A stretch of DNA of 64,000 nt from Nageia nagi (taxonomy: Eukaryota; Pinophyta), in NCBI GenBank assembly GCA_050084985.1, contig JBITNC010000001.1, forward strand, positions 151,156,001 through 151,220,000. The letters are read 5' to 3'. Positions 11,536-24,890 of this stretch are shown piece by piece. Both the position numbers and the translations under genes were made by a program. The notes under the pieces are model-generated. The model searched no databases, was not told the origin of the DNA, and was given only the letters and a program-made list of their open reading frames with translations. Numbering within the stretch: the first letter of the stretch is position 1; each line of letters begins with the position of its first letter.

Positions 11536-12023
11536 TGTTAGAATTTGTAATGAAATATTATGAATATCTAAACTCCTTGTAAATTCAATTAATCACTTAA
11601 AGGATATGTAGATACCTTAAGGGATTAATTGAATTCTTTATTATGTAAACTTTGACCTTACCATGTGGTTAGTTGGTAGGTTAAAGTTAGGTAATACATT
11701 TATTGTAACCCTAACCTTACCCTTGGGTTAAAGGGAGGTTAGGGAGGTGCTCTCATGCTATAAATAGAGGGCCTCTCCTTTTGTAACACAACTAAGATTT
11801 GGAGTAAGATTACTCTACTAGTTTGTGTAGGAGAGAAAGAGAATTGTAGTAAGAGGTGCATAGATTGAGAATTGAGAACTAGTTGTGGATGTACTCCCAA
11901 GGAGGGAGGAACCATATTATATTTGTGTTATCTTGTGTGAATGGTGTTACTAGCTTGTAGATGTTGTATGATAGTTTCCTATAGTCTTGGACCTTGAGGA
12001 TTAGTGTAGTTCTAATTCCTTCA
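11536..12023 (+). repeat. Copia-1 3' LTR
   Basis: Same 488-nt length as the 5' LTR, with a TATAAATA box at 11759-11766. The eight differences from the 5' copy are all transitions. It is followed by the target duplication CAATT at 12024-12028. Confidence 0.95.
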
Positions 12024-12028
12024 CAATT

Positions 12029-14250
12029 AACCTCCAACACACTATGGTTTAACATGTGCGAAGGATTGTAGGGTTAATTGAATGTTGTATAACCCATTAA
12101 ACGAAGTTTGATTAACTCCATTTAAATAAAATGAAAAGAGTCATTCTCTTTTGCATTGTTTTTGTGCATGCTTAGATGTGGATGTTGCAAGGAGCTCTCA
12201 AATAGGTAGTGAAGCTTAATACCAAGTAGGTTTTCCAATTCCCGGGCTTTATTTGTTCATTTTACAATGCAAGAATGTTTAGGCATGTCCTAGGTTTTTT
12301 TTTTGTATACAAGTTTTTCATGTTGCACTCTATGAAAGTTTGCTTTCTGTAGTTTGTCAAAAAATTCCTGTGAGTACATTTCGATGAGAATACTCATTGC
12401 TTGCATAACGTCCCATCATTGCTTTCCATCAAACTACATTTCGATGAGGCATTTCATCAAAAATATGACCTCCCCTTTCAATGTATCTATTTTGTGGATA
12501 TCCTGCAATTATTGTTGTCATTGAAAATGTGTTTGCATTATGCATTTCAATTCCTTTTGCTCAAATTCCATCTCTCAGTGGTTAGTTTTAAAACCCTCAA
12601 GCTCTAATTTTGTCTCAATTATAAAAGCCTACTCATTCCATTAGTAATGTATGTCAAATGATTCATACCAAGAATAATGTGATTAGAGTCACTCATGCGA
12701 TTAAATTATTTACCCATCTTTACTCATTCAATACACAAATTCTTTATCTTTACCCATTCAACACACAATTCTCTTACTTTCATACTATACGTTGCATTTC
12801 ATCACACTTCCTATTGGTTTTGAACCTTGGCTTTCATCATATCCATGGACGACTTCTACAGTCATCACACATGAATCTTGAGATGCCCCCTCACGCTTAT
12901 GGTTTTAGGGAACCCATAGCCACTTTGAAGAGCCCACTTTGTGCCTCAAAGATGAATGATCGCTCTCCATATCGTGGCTTATTTTCCAACATTTTCTAAC
13001 CTCAAGATTTGATGGGAAGATGTTCAATTATATGGGAAAAGACCATGCATTTTGGATTCCCTTGCTTCTATGAGTTCAATGTTCCTTTAATGCTTGGAGA
13101 GGCCATAGATTTAGAAAAACCGTTGGGTTGTGTTTTTCCTCGCCTATAGGAAATCAAATCTATGTTGCAGAAGAAGAATGAATTCGATAGAGTTGTCCCT
13201 ACTCCAAAGGATTACAAGAAAACAAATTTAAACCCTAGGGATCAAACTAGAAAACCTATTAATAAATAAAATGTTTATTTTCAATTTAAGAAGTTAAAAT
13301 GAATGATTTAGATTAAGTAGAAAATTAATAAGGGTTGTTAGTTTATAAATATTATCAATACACAAATTCTTTATCTTTATCCGTTCAACACACATTTCTC
13401 TTACTTTCATACCATACTTTGCATTTTATCACACTCCCTATTGATTTTGAACCTTGTTGGCTTTCATCATATGTTGAGAGATAACAAATATTTCAAAATA
13501 CAAATACATGCATAAATATGAAAATAGAAATTAAAAACTCATCAATGAAGGGAAAATCAAGTTCAAATAACCTAAACAAAATTAACTAGGTAGATTTTGG
13601 ATAAATAAATGCAAATATAGACTAAGGTGAAGTTGATGGGCTTTCTTTCTGTAAGGATTTCATTGGATAATTTTATGTGTCATAAATCTTTGCTACATTG
13701 AGGAAACAAGCCAGAGGTCAAATTAATCCAATTGCATTTATGAGGATCATTATTTATTACACTATATTTCAAAGATAGGACATTCAAAATATATTTTATC
13801 ATCAATGGACCATGTTTAAATATATGAACCTTCATATTTTTGAGAAAAAAATGGCATGGATAAAAAACCACTAGCAAAGTATATATGTAAGGATGTACAT
13901 TTTCAAGGATAGATAAAAAACTAGTACTAATGGATATCTAATGTGGAAATTTTTTTAACTATTTATTTCATTAGTATAAAGTATCTTATAAAGGTTTTAT
14001 AATGTCATATCTAAAGTTTTCCAATCCTCATAAAAATAGTAAAGACATCCTAATAATCTTTATTATTTGCTAAGATCAAATCTAAATAGATATAAATGAT
14101 AGGTAAATGGATAAGCTAAACCCTAGAATTACCAAAAATAACATGACCATATATTGTTAATTACTCAAAGCATTCATCATGAAAAATTAGACATTACTAA
14201 CAATTTTAAAATAAATAACTCAGAATACATCCCTTTCATTTGAGATACTT
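12029..14250. other. Spacer between Copia-1 and the tandem arrays; one 115-nt direct repeat
   Basis: No gene is supported. The first 100 bases continue the TTCGATTAA-type repeat. A block of about 115 nt at 12729-12843 (CACAAATTCTTTATCTTTA through CTTTCATCATAT) recurs with few changes at 13356-13472. The less AT-rich stretch 12850-13230 has short open frames on the plus strand but no recognised domain. Confidence 0.5.
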
Positions 14251-14505
14251 AGAATAACAGATTTGAGATCTTATGCTTGTTCTCAAGTAAAGTATGAATC
14301 ATTATACATGCAATGTTTATGGATTGATGTGTTTTAGAATAACAGATTTGATATCTTATGCTTGTTCTCAAGTAAAGTATGAATCATTATACATGCAATG
14401 TTTATGGATTGATGTGTTTTAGAATAACAGATTTGAGATCTTATGCTTGTTCTCAAGTAAAGTATGAATCATTATACATGCAATGTTTATGGATTGATGT
14501 GTTTT
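14251..14505 (+). repeat. 85-nt unit repeated three times, nearly identical
   Basis: Units start at 14251, 14336 and 14421 with AGAATAACAGATTTGA. I see one difference among them (GAGATC or GATATC), so the array is young or homogenised. It is non-coding. Confidence 0.9.
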
Positions 14506-15179
14506 AACAATGCATAGGCCAAAAAAAACTTCAGTTGCTTCAATTAATGGTCTGGCATGTGGTGATAACATTTAAATTTGAAATGGTTGGTATTTATTTA
14601 TGCAATAATATTATAAATATGCATGTAAACAATTTACTTATTATGTTTTGATCTCGTTTACTTGTAACAAGTTGACATTGATTATGCATATGGTGTACAA
14701 GGTGAATGTCATACTAGTAGGAGGAGTGGCAAGTTGAGATACCATTATGAGATTGGTAGATTTTATTTTTACCCACATTTACCAATTTGGTCGTGTACAA
14801 CCTTTAATAACCATAGAAAGGACCAACATGAAGGATTACCACCTATATTGGAATTGAAAAGAGGTAGGCCAGTAGCAACAACAACTTCAAGACCATCAAC
14901 ATATAACCCAATAAAATACTTGAAAAGAAAATAGAAGCTTGAAAATGTATTTCCCAACAATTATAACTCTAAACCAAACAAATTGGTGAATGTTGTTATG
15001 ACTAAGGAGAAGGTGACTTCCTATCAATGGAGGCACAGGAAAAGATTGTTACAGATATGATGAAATATGATTCACAAGAAAGAAGAAGCTCATTGGAAGC
15101 TACATTTGATAAATGAACACATAAAGGTGCATGTATCATTTTTTACTAGTTAGATTTTTGTTGTTATTTTCATATCTAG
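14506..15179. other. Spacer, no gene recognised
   Basis: A 66-codon plus-strand frame at 14734-14934 has moderate complexity (a run near ELKRGRPVATTTSR) and could be a piece of a transposase or other host protein, but it has no diagnostic motif and stops soon after. I leave it unassigned. Confidence 0.4.
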
Positions 15180-16500
15180 TGCATTGAATACAATAGGACA
15201 CATGAAAATGAAGAAAATGCAGATTGTGGTAATAAAAATCAGGTATATAGTTTGTTCCTTGTACCACTCGAGAGCAGCCTTACAATGAGTTTTGTACTTA
15301 GTTTAATATTTATCCTTCTATTTATCATAATTATATGTGACATAGGAAAGTGCTACACAAAAAATAAAAAGTTCAAATGCAAATGCAAATGAAGGGAAGG
15401 GGACACAAAAAATATAGATCATGGCACTTCAAATTAGGTATATAGTTTGTATTTACTGCCACTAGAGAGCCAGCCTTGTAAAGAGTTTTGTACTTAGCTT
15501 ATAGTTGTATTTATCATAATTCTATGTTACACATGTTACTGCTATTGAATGTATCACATAAGAAAATGCAGATTTAGCACTTCCATTGAGGAATATAGTT
15601 CGTTTGTACTGTACTTGTAGCTATTTTATTTGGAATATTATCATTATACTTAGTTTAATATTTATCCTCCTATTTATCATTTATCATAATTGTATGAGAA
15701 ATAGGAATGTGCCATGCAAAAAATAAAAAGTTCAAATACAAATGTAGATGAAAGGAAGGGAAAACAAAATGGGATAAAAGAAAATGCAGATGGTAGCAGT
15801 TTGATTTAGGTATATAGTTCATTTATATTGTACTTGTAGCTATTGTATTTGAAATTTTATCATTGTACTTAGTTTAATATTTATCCTCCTATTTATCATA
15901 ATTGTATGTGATAAAGGAAAGTACTACACAAAAATTAGTAAGTTCAAATGCAAATGCAAATGAAGGGAAGGGGACACAAAATGGGATAAAAGAAAATGTA
16001 GATGGTAGCAGTTTGATTTAGGTATATTGTTCATTTATATTGTACTTGTAGCTAGTGTATTTGAAATTTTATCATTGTACTTAGTTTAATATTTATCCTC
16101 CTATTTATCATAATTGTATGTGATAAAGGAAAGTGCTACACAAAAATTAGTAAGTTCAAATGCAAATGCAGATGAAGGGAAGGGGACACAAAATGGGATA
16201 AAAGAAAATGCAGATGGTAGCAATTTGATCCATGTATATAGTTCATTTATATTGTATTTGTAGCTATTGTATTTAGAATTTTATCATTGTACTTAGTTTA
16301 ATATTTATCATTCTATTTATCATAATTGTATGTGACATAAGAAAGTACTACATAAAAAGCAAGTTCCAATGCAAATGCAGATGAAGGGAAGGGGATACAA
16401 AATGGGACAAAAGAAAATGCAAATGGTAGTAGTTTGATTCATGTATATAGTTCATTTTCACTATTCTTGTAGCTATTATACTTGGAATTTTATTTCCCAT
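15180..16500 (+). repeat. About 215-nt tandem array, roughly six units
   Basis: The block containing AATATTTATCCTCCTATTTA, then AAGTTCAAATGCAAATGCA, then GAAGGGAAGGGGACACAAAA recurs with spacing near 215 nt (around 15305, 15655, 15873, 16087 and 16292, plus a shortened unit near 15490). The units differ by scattered substitutions. It ends about 125 bases before Copia-2. Confidence 0.8.
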
Positions 16501-16625
16501 TTTCTTTTAATGCACTCGATAGTATGTTCAATTTGGAATATTTAGGTTCCAACAAAAAATGGATTATTTCCACAAATTCCCCTATTCCTACATTCTTATG
16601 TGATCTACATGAACCAAGCAGACAC

Positions 16626-17117
16626 TGTTGGAATGTATAATGCATTAGTGTAAAGGTTTTGTAATAATCTTCTATGTAAATTCACTAATAATTAAAGGTA
16701 TCATTTGATACAAGTATTTAAGTGAATATGATAATGTAACTTGTCCAACACTCCATGTCATGAGCATGCCCCTTGGGTAAAAGGGAGTGCATGTCATGCT
16801 TTTGTACATTGCGTAAAAGGGTGATCTAAAGAAGGATTTTGGATTATAAATAGAAGGCTCCCTCTTTGGATCACACACCAATTTGTGGAGTAAAGCTATG
16901 CTAGAGGATAGTAGTTAGGAGTTGAGTTTAGAAAGATTGTAACAGTTCATGTTTGAGATTAAGTGAAATCTACTTAATGGATGTACTCCTAGTTGGAAGA
17001 ACCACTTATATCTTGAGTTATCTTTATGAGATTGCTTTGTGAGTTTGTTAGATGTGAATTGTGTGCTTACATGTGATCTTGGGATTTTAGAGTTCATGTT
17101 ATAGTTCAATTCTCACA
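16626..17117 (+). repeat. Copia-2 5' LTR
   Basis: Direct repeat of the block at 24891-25388. TATAAATAG box at 16845-16853. The primer binding site TGGTATCAGAGC follows after two bases at 17120-17131, complementary to the 3' end of plant initiator tRNA-Met. Confidence 0.93.
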
Positions 17118-20100
17118 TTTGGTATCAGAGCTCCTTGGAAGCTCCTTTTCACATCCTTGGTGTGGAAGGCTCTTCTTCTTGGTCTTCATCTCATTGTTGA
17201 GGTAAAATTCAAGACAAGGTATATTCTCCTTCATTTATTTGTCTTATGGCATATTTCACTAATGTTACTAACATATTTTGCTAATATATTAGTCATTTTT
17301 TATATATATGTGAGATTTTTTTTTAATTAAAAAAAGGGGGAAGCAATATATTGTGAAGCAAGTTTTGTTTACTAACACTTCCTATTGCTAGTTACAAGTT
17401 AAATTGCTTTTATATTGCTCTAGTTTTACATATATGTTTTTTAGAGAGAGGAGGTTTGAATATCAATCTATGTATATATTTTTTCTATCTTAGGGAAAGA
17501 TAATTTTTTTCTTTCTTAACTTTGTGAAGAAAAATACATTTTCAATATATATACAAAAATAAGGATACTCTATTCTTTAGTTCAAATAGAGGATTTTTTT
17601 CAAATACCTTAAAATAATAATACATGTATTTTTTTTTTACTTTGAAATATTTTTTTACCAAAAAATAAAACATCAAAATGGAGAAGGAGCTACCTTTTGT
17701 TTGAAAAGAATTAACATCTAATATTTCTTTCAAATGCAAAAGTTTTAATTGTTTATTACAAGGTGCAGCCATAAGGTTGAGGGCCAACTTTAAAAGTTTT
17801 TTTTTTTGGAAATATATCACTAAGTTTTTTGAGCTGCCTTATTTTTTTAAAAACCCTTCAAGGCTGACCTTGCACCTCTACTGGCATGGTTGCCTTCCAA
17901 AACCCCCATCATCGACATACCGTAAGAAATTTTTTGTTGTTGGCCTTGCAGTCTCTGGCCACTCTTCTCTACTCTCCCTCTACACCAGCACTCACTCCCT
18001 CCACATGCCCTTCGTGCACCCCTTCTTTGGCCTCCACTCGCACCCTTCGCATACCCTTATCTAGCCTCCACTTATGCCCTTCGTACGCCCCTTCTCTGGC
18101 CTCCACTCGCACCCTCCGCCCTATTGTTGGCCTCTACCTCGATGTCTGCTGCTAAACCCCTCCACTCCACCTAACCCTTGTGGTTGCCATTACCCTACAC
18201 GGCTGGTGGCCTCCTTCACCTGTGTCTCCTTTGCTCTCCCTTGCTGCCAACATGTAGTTTTTTTACTCTCCTCCTATCTTCTTTGCTCTTCCAAATTGTT
18301 GTTGAGCATTCTTATTTTTCTCCTTAGTCTTTATTTCTATTTCTTCAAAAATAAATATGGTTTTTGGGCATTCATTTCTTTTTTTCCTTTTCAAGTCATC
18401 TTAAATATTCTCAAACCTATAGCGTATACTCAAGGTCCTTCTATTTATGACTTTGACTTGAACCTTAAGTAAAATGATGCCTTATGCAATTTCTTTAGTG
18501 AAACTCTAGCTTTGGAGAAAAAATTTTAAGGGTAAAATTTGTTCACCTGAATTTTAAATACCTTGATAAAAAATAAGCATAAACTTAGGTAGTTTTTTTC
18601 TTTTTTCTTTTTACTAAAATAATTACTAAGCATTTACTGAAGAGGATCCTTGTTTTAAGTAAAGAGGGAGCGAATATTTAGGTATTTCTTTACTTAAATA
18701 TTTTTTATGCTTAGAATATTTATCTTGGAAACCTTATGGATATGGATATTATACTTAATTATTTGAAGGTTGCTTATTACTTAATTTTTTTAAAGTTATG
18801 TTGCATATCCTTTAAGTTAAAATGATGCATGTTTATGCTTAGTACTTAAACTTTTAAGTTTAAATATTGCATGTCTATTTTTTGATAACTTATGTAAATA
18901 GGATAATGCATGTTTTTTTTTTTATACATGCTAAGTATTTTTGCAAAGTAATAGATAAATGCAAATTGAGTTAATGTGTAGAGCTTAAATTTTTTTAAGT
19001 TAATGCTTGCTACTTAAAAGTTAAATGCATGCTTAGTACTTATTTGTTAAGTTAATAAATGCATGCTTAGTACTTCAATTTTTTAAGATAAAAGATGTAT
19101 TTCTTTACTTAAGAATTGTTAAAAAGTGCATTTTTTACTTAGATGCATTCTTTTAAGTTAAAATGATACATGCTTAAGATTAGTACTTATGCTTAGTACT
19201 TATTTTTTTGCATGCTTGATACTTATTTGTCAAGTTAATGCATGCTTATGCGTAAATGATGGATGTTTAGTACTTAAATGTTTAGGTTAATGATATATGC
19301 TTAGAACTTAATTTTTTATGGTGATGCATGTTTAAGGACTTAAATTTTTTAAGTTAGATGGTTAAGACTTAAATTTTTTAAGTTAAAATGCATGTTTATT
19401 ACTTAAATTCTTAAGTTATGATGATTGTTACTTCCTTATGCAAGAATGGAATGAACTTGTACAAATATGGAATGATGTAAAGTTGTCCTTTAAGGGTTGG
19501 TAAACAAAACCCATTGGACACTTAGGTTTCAAAAATGGATGATATTGTTGCTTTTGCTCTTATTTACTTCATGTTTTTCATTTTGATTTATTTGCTTATG
19601 CAAATAAAATCGCAAACATTGAAATGAGCAAACCCTTAAAATGAACACATCCACACATACATTCTGCAACATGACTTATTTGGGGAGCCATGAGGTGAGG
19701 ATAGGCAAACTAGAGATTTTAATCCAATGATCCAAATGGTGAAAAGTTTGTACTTTTCAATTACCCTTAAGTTTTCTATTGGTTTGGACATAACTCCAAT
19801 AGGTGGATAGGCATGTGTGTAGTGATACCACATGTTCGTATGCCCATTTAGGGATTATCCTGATAACCTAAGAGGACCATTTGAAATCTAATCAAGATTA
19901 ATAATTTGGTCAATCTAATAAATGTCATAACCTTGAAAAATAGTAGATACTTCTCCTTGTGAGAAAGTATAATACTAACCAAGGCGAACTGGTTGAAGAT
20001 TGGTAGTACCTGGGCTCCACCTTGTGGGCATCTGAATGAAGGCCTAATTTTAGATAAAAAACTAAGCATCAACAATATCACTCTACATTTATGGTTCATG

Positions 20101-20288
20101 AGATGAGAAATGTATTTGGGTACTTGGGTTGTATATTATTTGAGTTATAAAACCCTTGCACTTATGGAAGAATTCAAGCATGCCTTAGTTGTTAATTATA
20201 ACATGTATTTCTTACTTGGTTAAAACTTAACATATAATGTTGTTTTTTGAATCACATGCTTATTTTTTTTCATATTATTATGTAGCAA
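17118..20288 (+). other. Copia-2 leader between primer site and gag
   Basis: About 3.2 kb without a valid gene. It holds an AT-rich first part, a C/T-rich segment at about 17860-18250 built on imperfect repeats of CCTCCACTCGCACCCT, an AT-rich ACTTAAATTTTTTAAGTTA part (18480-19440) and the conserved pre-gag block (19637-20095). The C/T-rich segment occupies the same relative place as the captured gene fragments in Copia-1, but I recognise no gene in it. Confidence 0.7.
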
Positions 20289-23200
20289 ATGGGAGACTCC
20301 TTTTTACCCAAACACATTCTCGATGGTTCCAACTTTGGAATTTGAAAACCTAGGATGAGAGCTAAATTGTAAGCAAGGAAGCTTTGGTAAACAGTGAATG
20401 AGAACCTTGTTACTCCTACAGATGAAAAGGCTTTTGAGGCATACAACACTAAAAATGAGTTGGCAACCTTCATAATCTTTTATGTAGTTTTTGATGATGT
20501 GCTCCTAATGATTTTAACTTCAACCTCGACAAAGAAAGTTTAAACAAATCTACCTTGGTTGTAAATTTTTAAGAAGGTTTACCATTCTATAAAAGTTTCT
20601 TCAATCTCATCAAGGGGAAGATAAAAATGTGGCTATCTACTTGAACAAAATTATTGACCTTAGGACCCAACTTGTTGCTTGTAGATAAAATTGGATCAAT
20701 GATAAGTTCATGGTATTCATCATTCTCCAAATCCTTTCTTCAAAGTTTGGTAACTTTGTAATGGTAATGGAAACAAGGCTTGATGATGAAGAAGAATTCT
20801 TCACCCTTGAAAGCTCCTTTTGAAGCATGAGAAAACCTTTAATAAAAAGGTGTTGATTTCTTCTCCTAAAGATAATAATGTTACTCTTGAAGTAATCAAA
20901 ATTTATTTCAAGAAGAAGTTTAGCCATCAAAAGAAATCTTATCCTTCTTACTCTAAAAGTTTTAAAAAAAGGGTAATAGCAACAAAGGCAACAACAACCA
21001 CTTCAAGCAAAGAGATGGAAAAGAAAAAGCAAACAATCCAAATTCTTAGACAAAGTTTGATAGTAATTGTAACTATTATGGCATCCAATGTCATAAAGAA
21101 GTTGATTGCTACAAAAAAAGAGAAGAAAAGAATATAAGAATTGGAAATGTAAATAACTTTAAATGAAAAAATATATACAAGTTAGATTTGCTGCTACGCT
21201 CTACTCCATGTCTCGCATTTTTTCATCTTATTGGATTGTTGACTTTGGTTGCACTAATCATCTATGTTTTGAAAGGAAAAAAATTGATAACTTTCACAAG
21301 TATAGAAAAGATGTGGTTGTGATAGGTGATAACTCTATCCTTGAAATCCAAAGAATTAGGAGTGTGTTGATTCATAAAAAGGTTCTTGATAATATGCTCT
21401 ATGTTCCTAATCTTAGAATGAACTTTTTCTTCATGATCTAAGTTGCTAGAAAAGGGTACTCATTTGAGTTCAAATCTCAATCTTGATGCATTAATAAAGG
21501 ACTTTCCACATTAGTTAAAGGGTCAGTGAAAGATGATCTTTATGTTGTGGATCAAGTTCCAACAAAGATGTGTCTTGCTACGAATTTGTGTTTTAGAGGC
21601 AATCTTTGGCACCAACATCTAGGGCATCTTAACCATAAGAGTATTCAAATCATGAAAGACCAATAACTTGTGAAAGGTTTGTTTTTAATTTTTCTTTCAG
21701 TTGGTCTATGCAAGAAGTACATTTTTGGCAAGATGCATAGATAAAAGTTTGAAAAATATAAGGCAACAAGAGCATCTCAACTTCTTCAACTTGTGTATTC
21801 AGATTTGATCAATCCATTTCAAATTAAGTCACTTGAAAGAGCATCTTATATTTTGACCTTTATCGATGATTTTAGTAGAATGACTTTTGACTATCTTCTT
21901 AAGCATAAAGATCAAACCTTTGAGAGTTTTAAGGATTTTAAGACCTTTATTGAGAATCAAACTAACCTTAAGATCAAGATGTTGAGATCAAATAATAGGG
22001 AAGACTATAATAGTAATTAGTTTAATGACTATTATGCTAAGTATAGAATCAAAAGGTAATTTACAATTCTTTACACTCTTCAATAGAATGATGTTGCAAA
22101 CAGGAAAAATAGGATAAATATGGAGATGGCTAGATGCATGTTGGGTACTTTTCTTAGTTTCTTATGGGATGAAACTATGAGCACTACTATTTACACTTTA
22201 AATAGGTGTCCTACAAAAATTATTTAAGGTAAAACTCCTTTTGAAGCATGGTCTAAAAGAAAACCTAATATTTCTCACTTTAAGATGTTTGGTTGTAAAG
22301 CTTTCTCCTACATTATTTCTTAAAAAAAAAAGAAGTTGGATAAAAGAGCTAAAAAATGCATCTTCATGTGCTATGATAGTTAGCACAAAGGCTATAGGAT
22401 CTACTCTTCATCCTACAAAGCAGTGTTCATTTCTAAGGATGTAAAGTTCAATAAAATTTTTAGAGAATTTATTCCTAATGAAGCTATGGATGATCTAGAG
22501 GATTCATCAGTTGCACCTAACTAGTTGGATATTGATGTAGATATGTCACTTCAAAAGCAAAATCTCCAACTCAAAGGGTAACAAGGAGCATGACCTTGAA
22601 TAAATTATTATTTACTAATATTGACAACAATCATGAGCCCTCAACCTTCAAAGAAGCTTCTAAGCACGAGTGTTGGATGGAAGCCATGAAAGTGAAGTAT
22701 GAGGCATTTATGAAAAATAAAACATGAGATTTGGTTTATTATCCCAATAAGAAGAATGTGATTGAAAATAAATGGATCTACAAGGTCAAGTACAATTCAA
22801 TTGGGGATATTGAGAAATAAAAAGTAAGGTTAGTAGCCAAAGGTTTTGCTCAGAAATACAATATAGATTATAAGAAAACATTTACTTCCATGGCAAAGAT
22901 GCCTATTGTGAGGATTATCCTTGCTCTTTTAGTAGCTCAAGGATGGAAAGGTTTTCAACTTGATGTCAAGAGTACATTTCTCAATGGTGACTTTGATGTG
23001 AAAATCTTCATGAATTAAGTAGAAGGGTTTATTATAGAAGGTAAGGAATCCTTTGTGTGAAAGCTAAAGAAGTCATTATATGGACTTAAACAAGCACGTA
23101 GAGCCTGGTATAAGAAGATTTTAGATTACTTTACTGACATTAGTTTGTCCAAGTATTTTTTTGACTTCAATTTATATGTTCTCAATCAAGAAAAATACAT

Positions 23201-24180
23201 GGTATTGATTCTTTTTTATGTGGATGATCTTTTTATTATTGAAAATAATGATGAAATCATTCAAAAGTGCATATCCAAACTTAAGGTAATGTTTGAAATG
23301 ATTGATCTTGGTCTCTTGTAATACTACCTTACAATGCAAGTGTATCAATACAAGGATTGTACTTATCTTAATTAATTTAAGTATATATCAAACATCTTGC
23401 AAAAGTTTGGAATGGAGGAGTGTAGATATGCTACGATCCTAGTCTCTTCTAAAATCACCATTTTTTAAGCTCTAACTCTCAGTTCGCGGATGCTATAGCT
23501 TACAAGTAATTAATTAGTATTTTTTTGTATTTGATTATATCTAAGCTAGATTTACCTTTACAGTGAATATAATGGCATAATTCATGCAAAAAGCATATGT
23601 TGAGCACCTCAATGTTGTTAAGCAAATTTTGAGGTATGTTGCAAGAAATAAGGATCTTGCTCTCAAGTATTCTAAGTTGTTCTCATTTGTTCTCTCTTGA
23701 TTCTCAAATTTTGACTATGGGGGAGATAGAGATGATAATAAATCAACATCTACATATGTGTCTAGCATTGGTTTAGGTGCTATCTCTTGGGCTTCCAAGA
23801 AGTAGCCCACTATTTCTCTTTCCACCACTAAAACTAAGTATCATTCCATGTTTGTTGTAGCCCAAGAAGTTATTTGGCTAAGGTAACTTCTAAAAGAAAT
23901 TAGGTATGAGCAAGCTAACTTATCTTTGATTTTTTCAAATAATTAGTCAGCTATTTCTTTGGCTAAGAATCCTATGTTCCATTAGAGAATAAAACATATG
24001 GAAATCTAGGCCCATTTTATCAGGGAGAAGGTTATTGATGGCATCATACACCTAGAGTATTGTCCATCCACCTTGAACTCCACTAATTTATTCACTAAGC
24101 CCCTTCCTTAAGCTCAATTTTTTCATCTTGGGGATGCTATTGAATTGGATAAGTTGCCCTCAAAGGGGAGTGAAGTTTGA
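20289..24180 (+). pseudogene. Copia-2 gag-pol, heavily decayed
   Basis: Homologous throughout to Copia-1 gag-pol but with many stops and several frameshifts. Recognisable parts: gag start at 20289; knuckle region reading CNYYGIQCHKEVDC (second Cys replaced by Tyr); protease site WIVDFGCTNH (Ser of the DSG triad replaced by Phe); integrase zinc site near 21600 and core to about 22110; reverse transcriptase with FYVDDLF near 23213; RNase H ending at the TGA at 24178-24180. The knuckle and protease replacements are shared with Copia-3. A TAA stands in the reverse transcriptase/RNase H linker (about 23508) as in the other two copies. Confidence 0.9.
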
Positions 24181-24254
24181 ATTCTTGTATTGAATTCATT
24201 TTTTGTAATAATAACTTCACATTTAGGAGGATTTTATGATGTATAGTGTTTATT

Positions 24255-24440
24255 TTATTGTACACATTCATGGTAAGTTCGCTCTACATGAGAAACTTAT
24301 TGTACAAATTTTTTAGAGCAAAAATTGGCTAATCTAGCATTGTTCAGTTATCCATGTGTGAGGAACTCTTATGTGTCTTTTAGCACTATTTAGTTATCCA
24401 TATATGAGAAACTCATATGTGCAATTTATTTTTGCTTTAC
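24255..24440 (+). repeat. Copia-2 version of the post-pol inverted-repeat array
   Basis: One unit of the Copia-1 type (GGTAAGTTCGCTCTACATGA, then GAAACTT) is followed by two units of another type containing CAGTTATCCATGTGTGAGGA or TAGTTATCCATATATGAGAA. The second type predominates in Copia-3, so Copia-2 links the two. Confidence 0.7.
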
Positions 24441-24890
24441 TTGTTATGATAATCAACACATGTTTTGTATATAACAGGTGACTATGAATTTTGGCTTGGC
24501 ATCTTCATGATGACTTATAGTGCACCATTGATTAGTTTATGATGGCTTTGTTTGATACATCTATCTTTGTTGATATGATCATGTTGCATCTAACTGATCT
24601 TATTATTTAAGCTACTTTTGACTTGCAAGTTCTCTTAAGATTGTAGGTTACTTACTTCAAGTATGCAAGCTCATGGAGACTCTTCATGACTTCCAGTTGG
24701 ATGACTACTTAATGTACATTGAAACTGGTTGTGGTTAATGATTGTATTTGACAAAGTAATGAGTCTCGAACTAGATCTTTCTTACTTCACAAATATACAA
24801 AAAGTTCTCATCTCTATTGTATCAATTTGGAGGCGAACTCTCTTACTTTCTCTCTTATTCACTTTATCCCAATATTGCACTAAAGGGGAG

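Larger units (their letters stand above)
3068..12023 (+). mobile_element. Copia-1: complete Ty1/Copia LTR retrotransposon
   Basis: Structurally complete element of about 8.96 kb. It has two 488-nt LTRs beginning TGTTAG and ending TTCA, a 5-bp target duplication CAATT at 3063-3067 and 12024-12028, a primer binding site after the 5' LTR, a polypurine tract before the 3' LTR, and gag-pol in Copia order (integrase before reverse transcriptase). Unusual parts are a 3 kb leader carrying host gene fragments (4099-4871) and a nine-unit repeat after pol (10601-11057). The coding region is broken by six in-frame stops and frameshifts, so the copy cannot move on its own now. LTR divergence is 8 of 488 positions, so insertion was fairly recent for a plant element. 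Confidence 0.95.

Noticed and set aside
17120-17131. TGGTATCAGAGC strings considered as tRNA gene remnants
   Set aside because: They directly abut LTR ends and are primer binding sites; no cloverleaf surrounds them. No tRNA or rRNA gene was recognised in the window.
17777-18472. Overlapping plus-strand frames in the Copia-2 leader
   Set aside because: The sequence is C/T-rich imperfect repeat in several frames at once, which is compositional, not coding.
21163-22444. Separate short frames along Copia-2 that could look like small genes
   Set aside because: They align in order with Copia-1 protease and integrase and are pieces of one decayed polyprotein.
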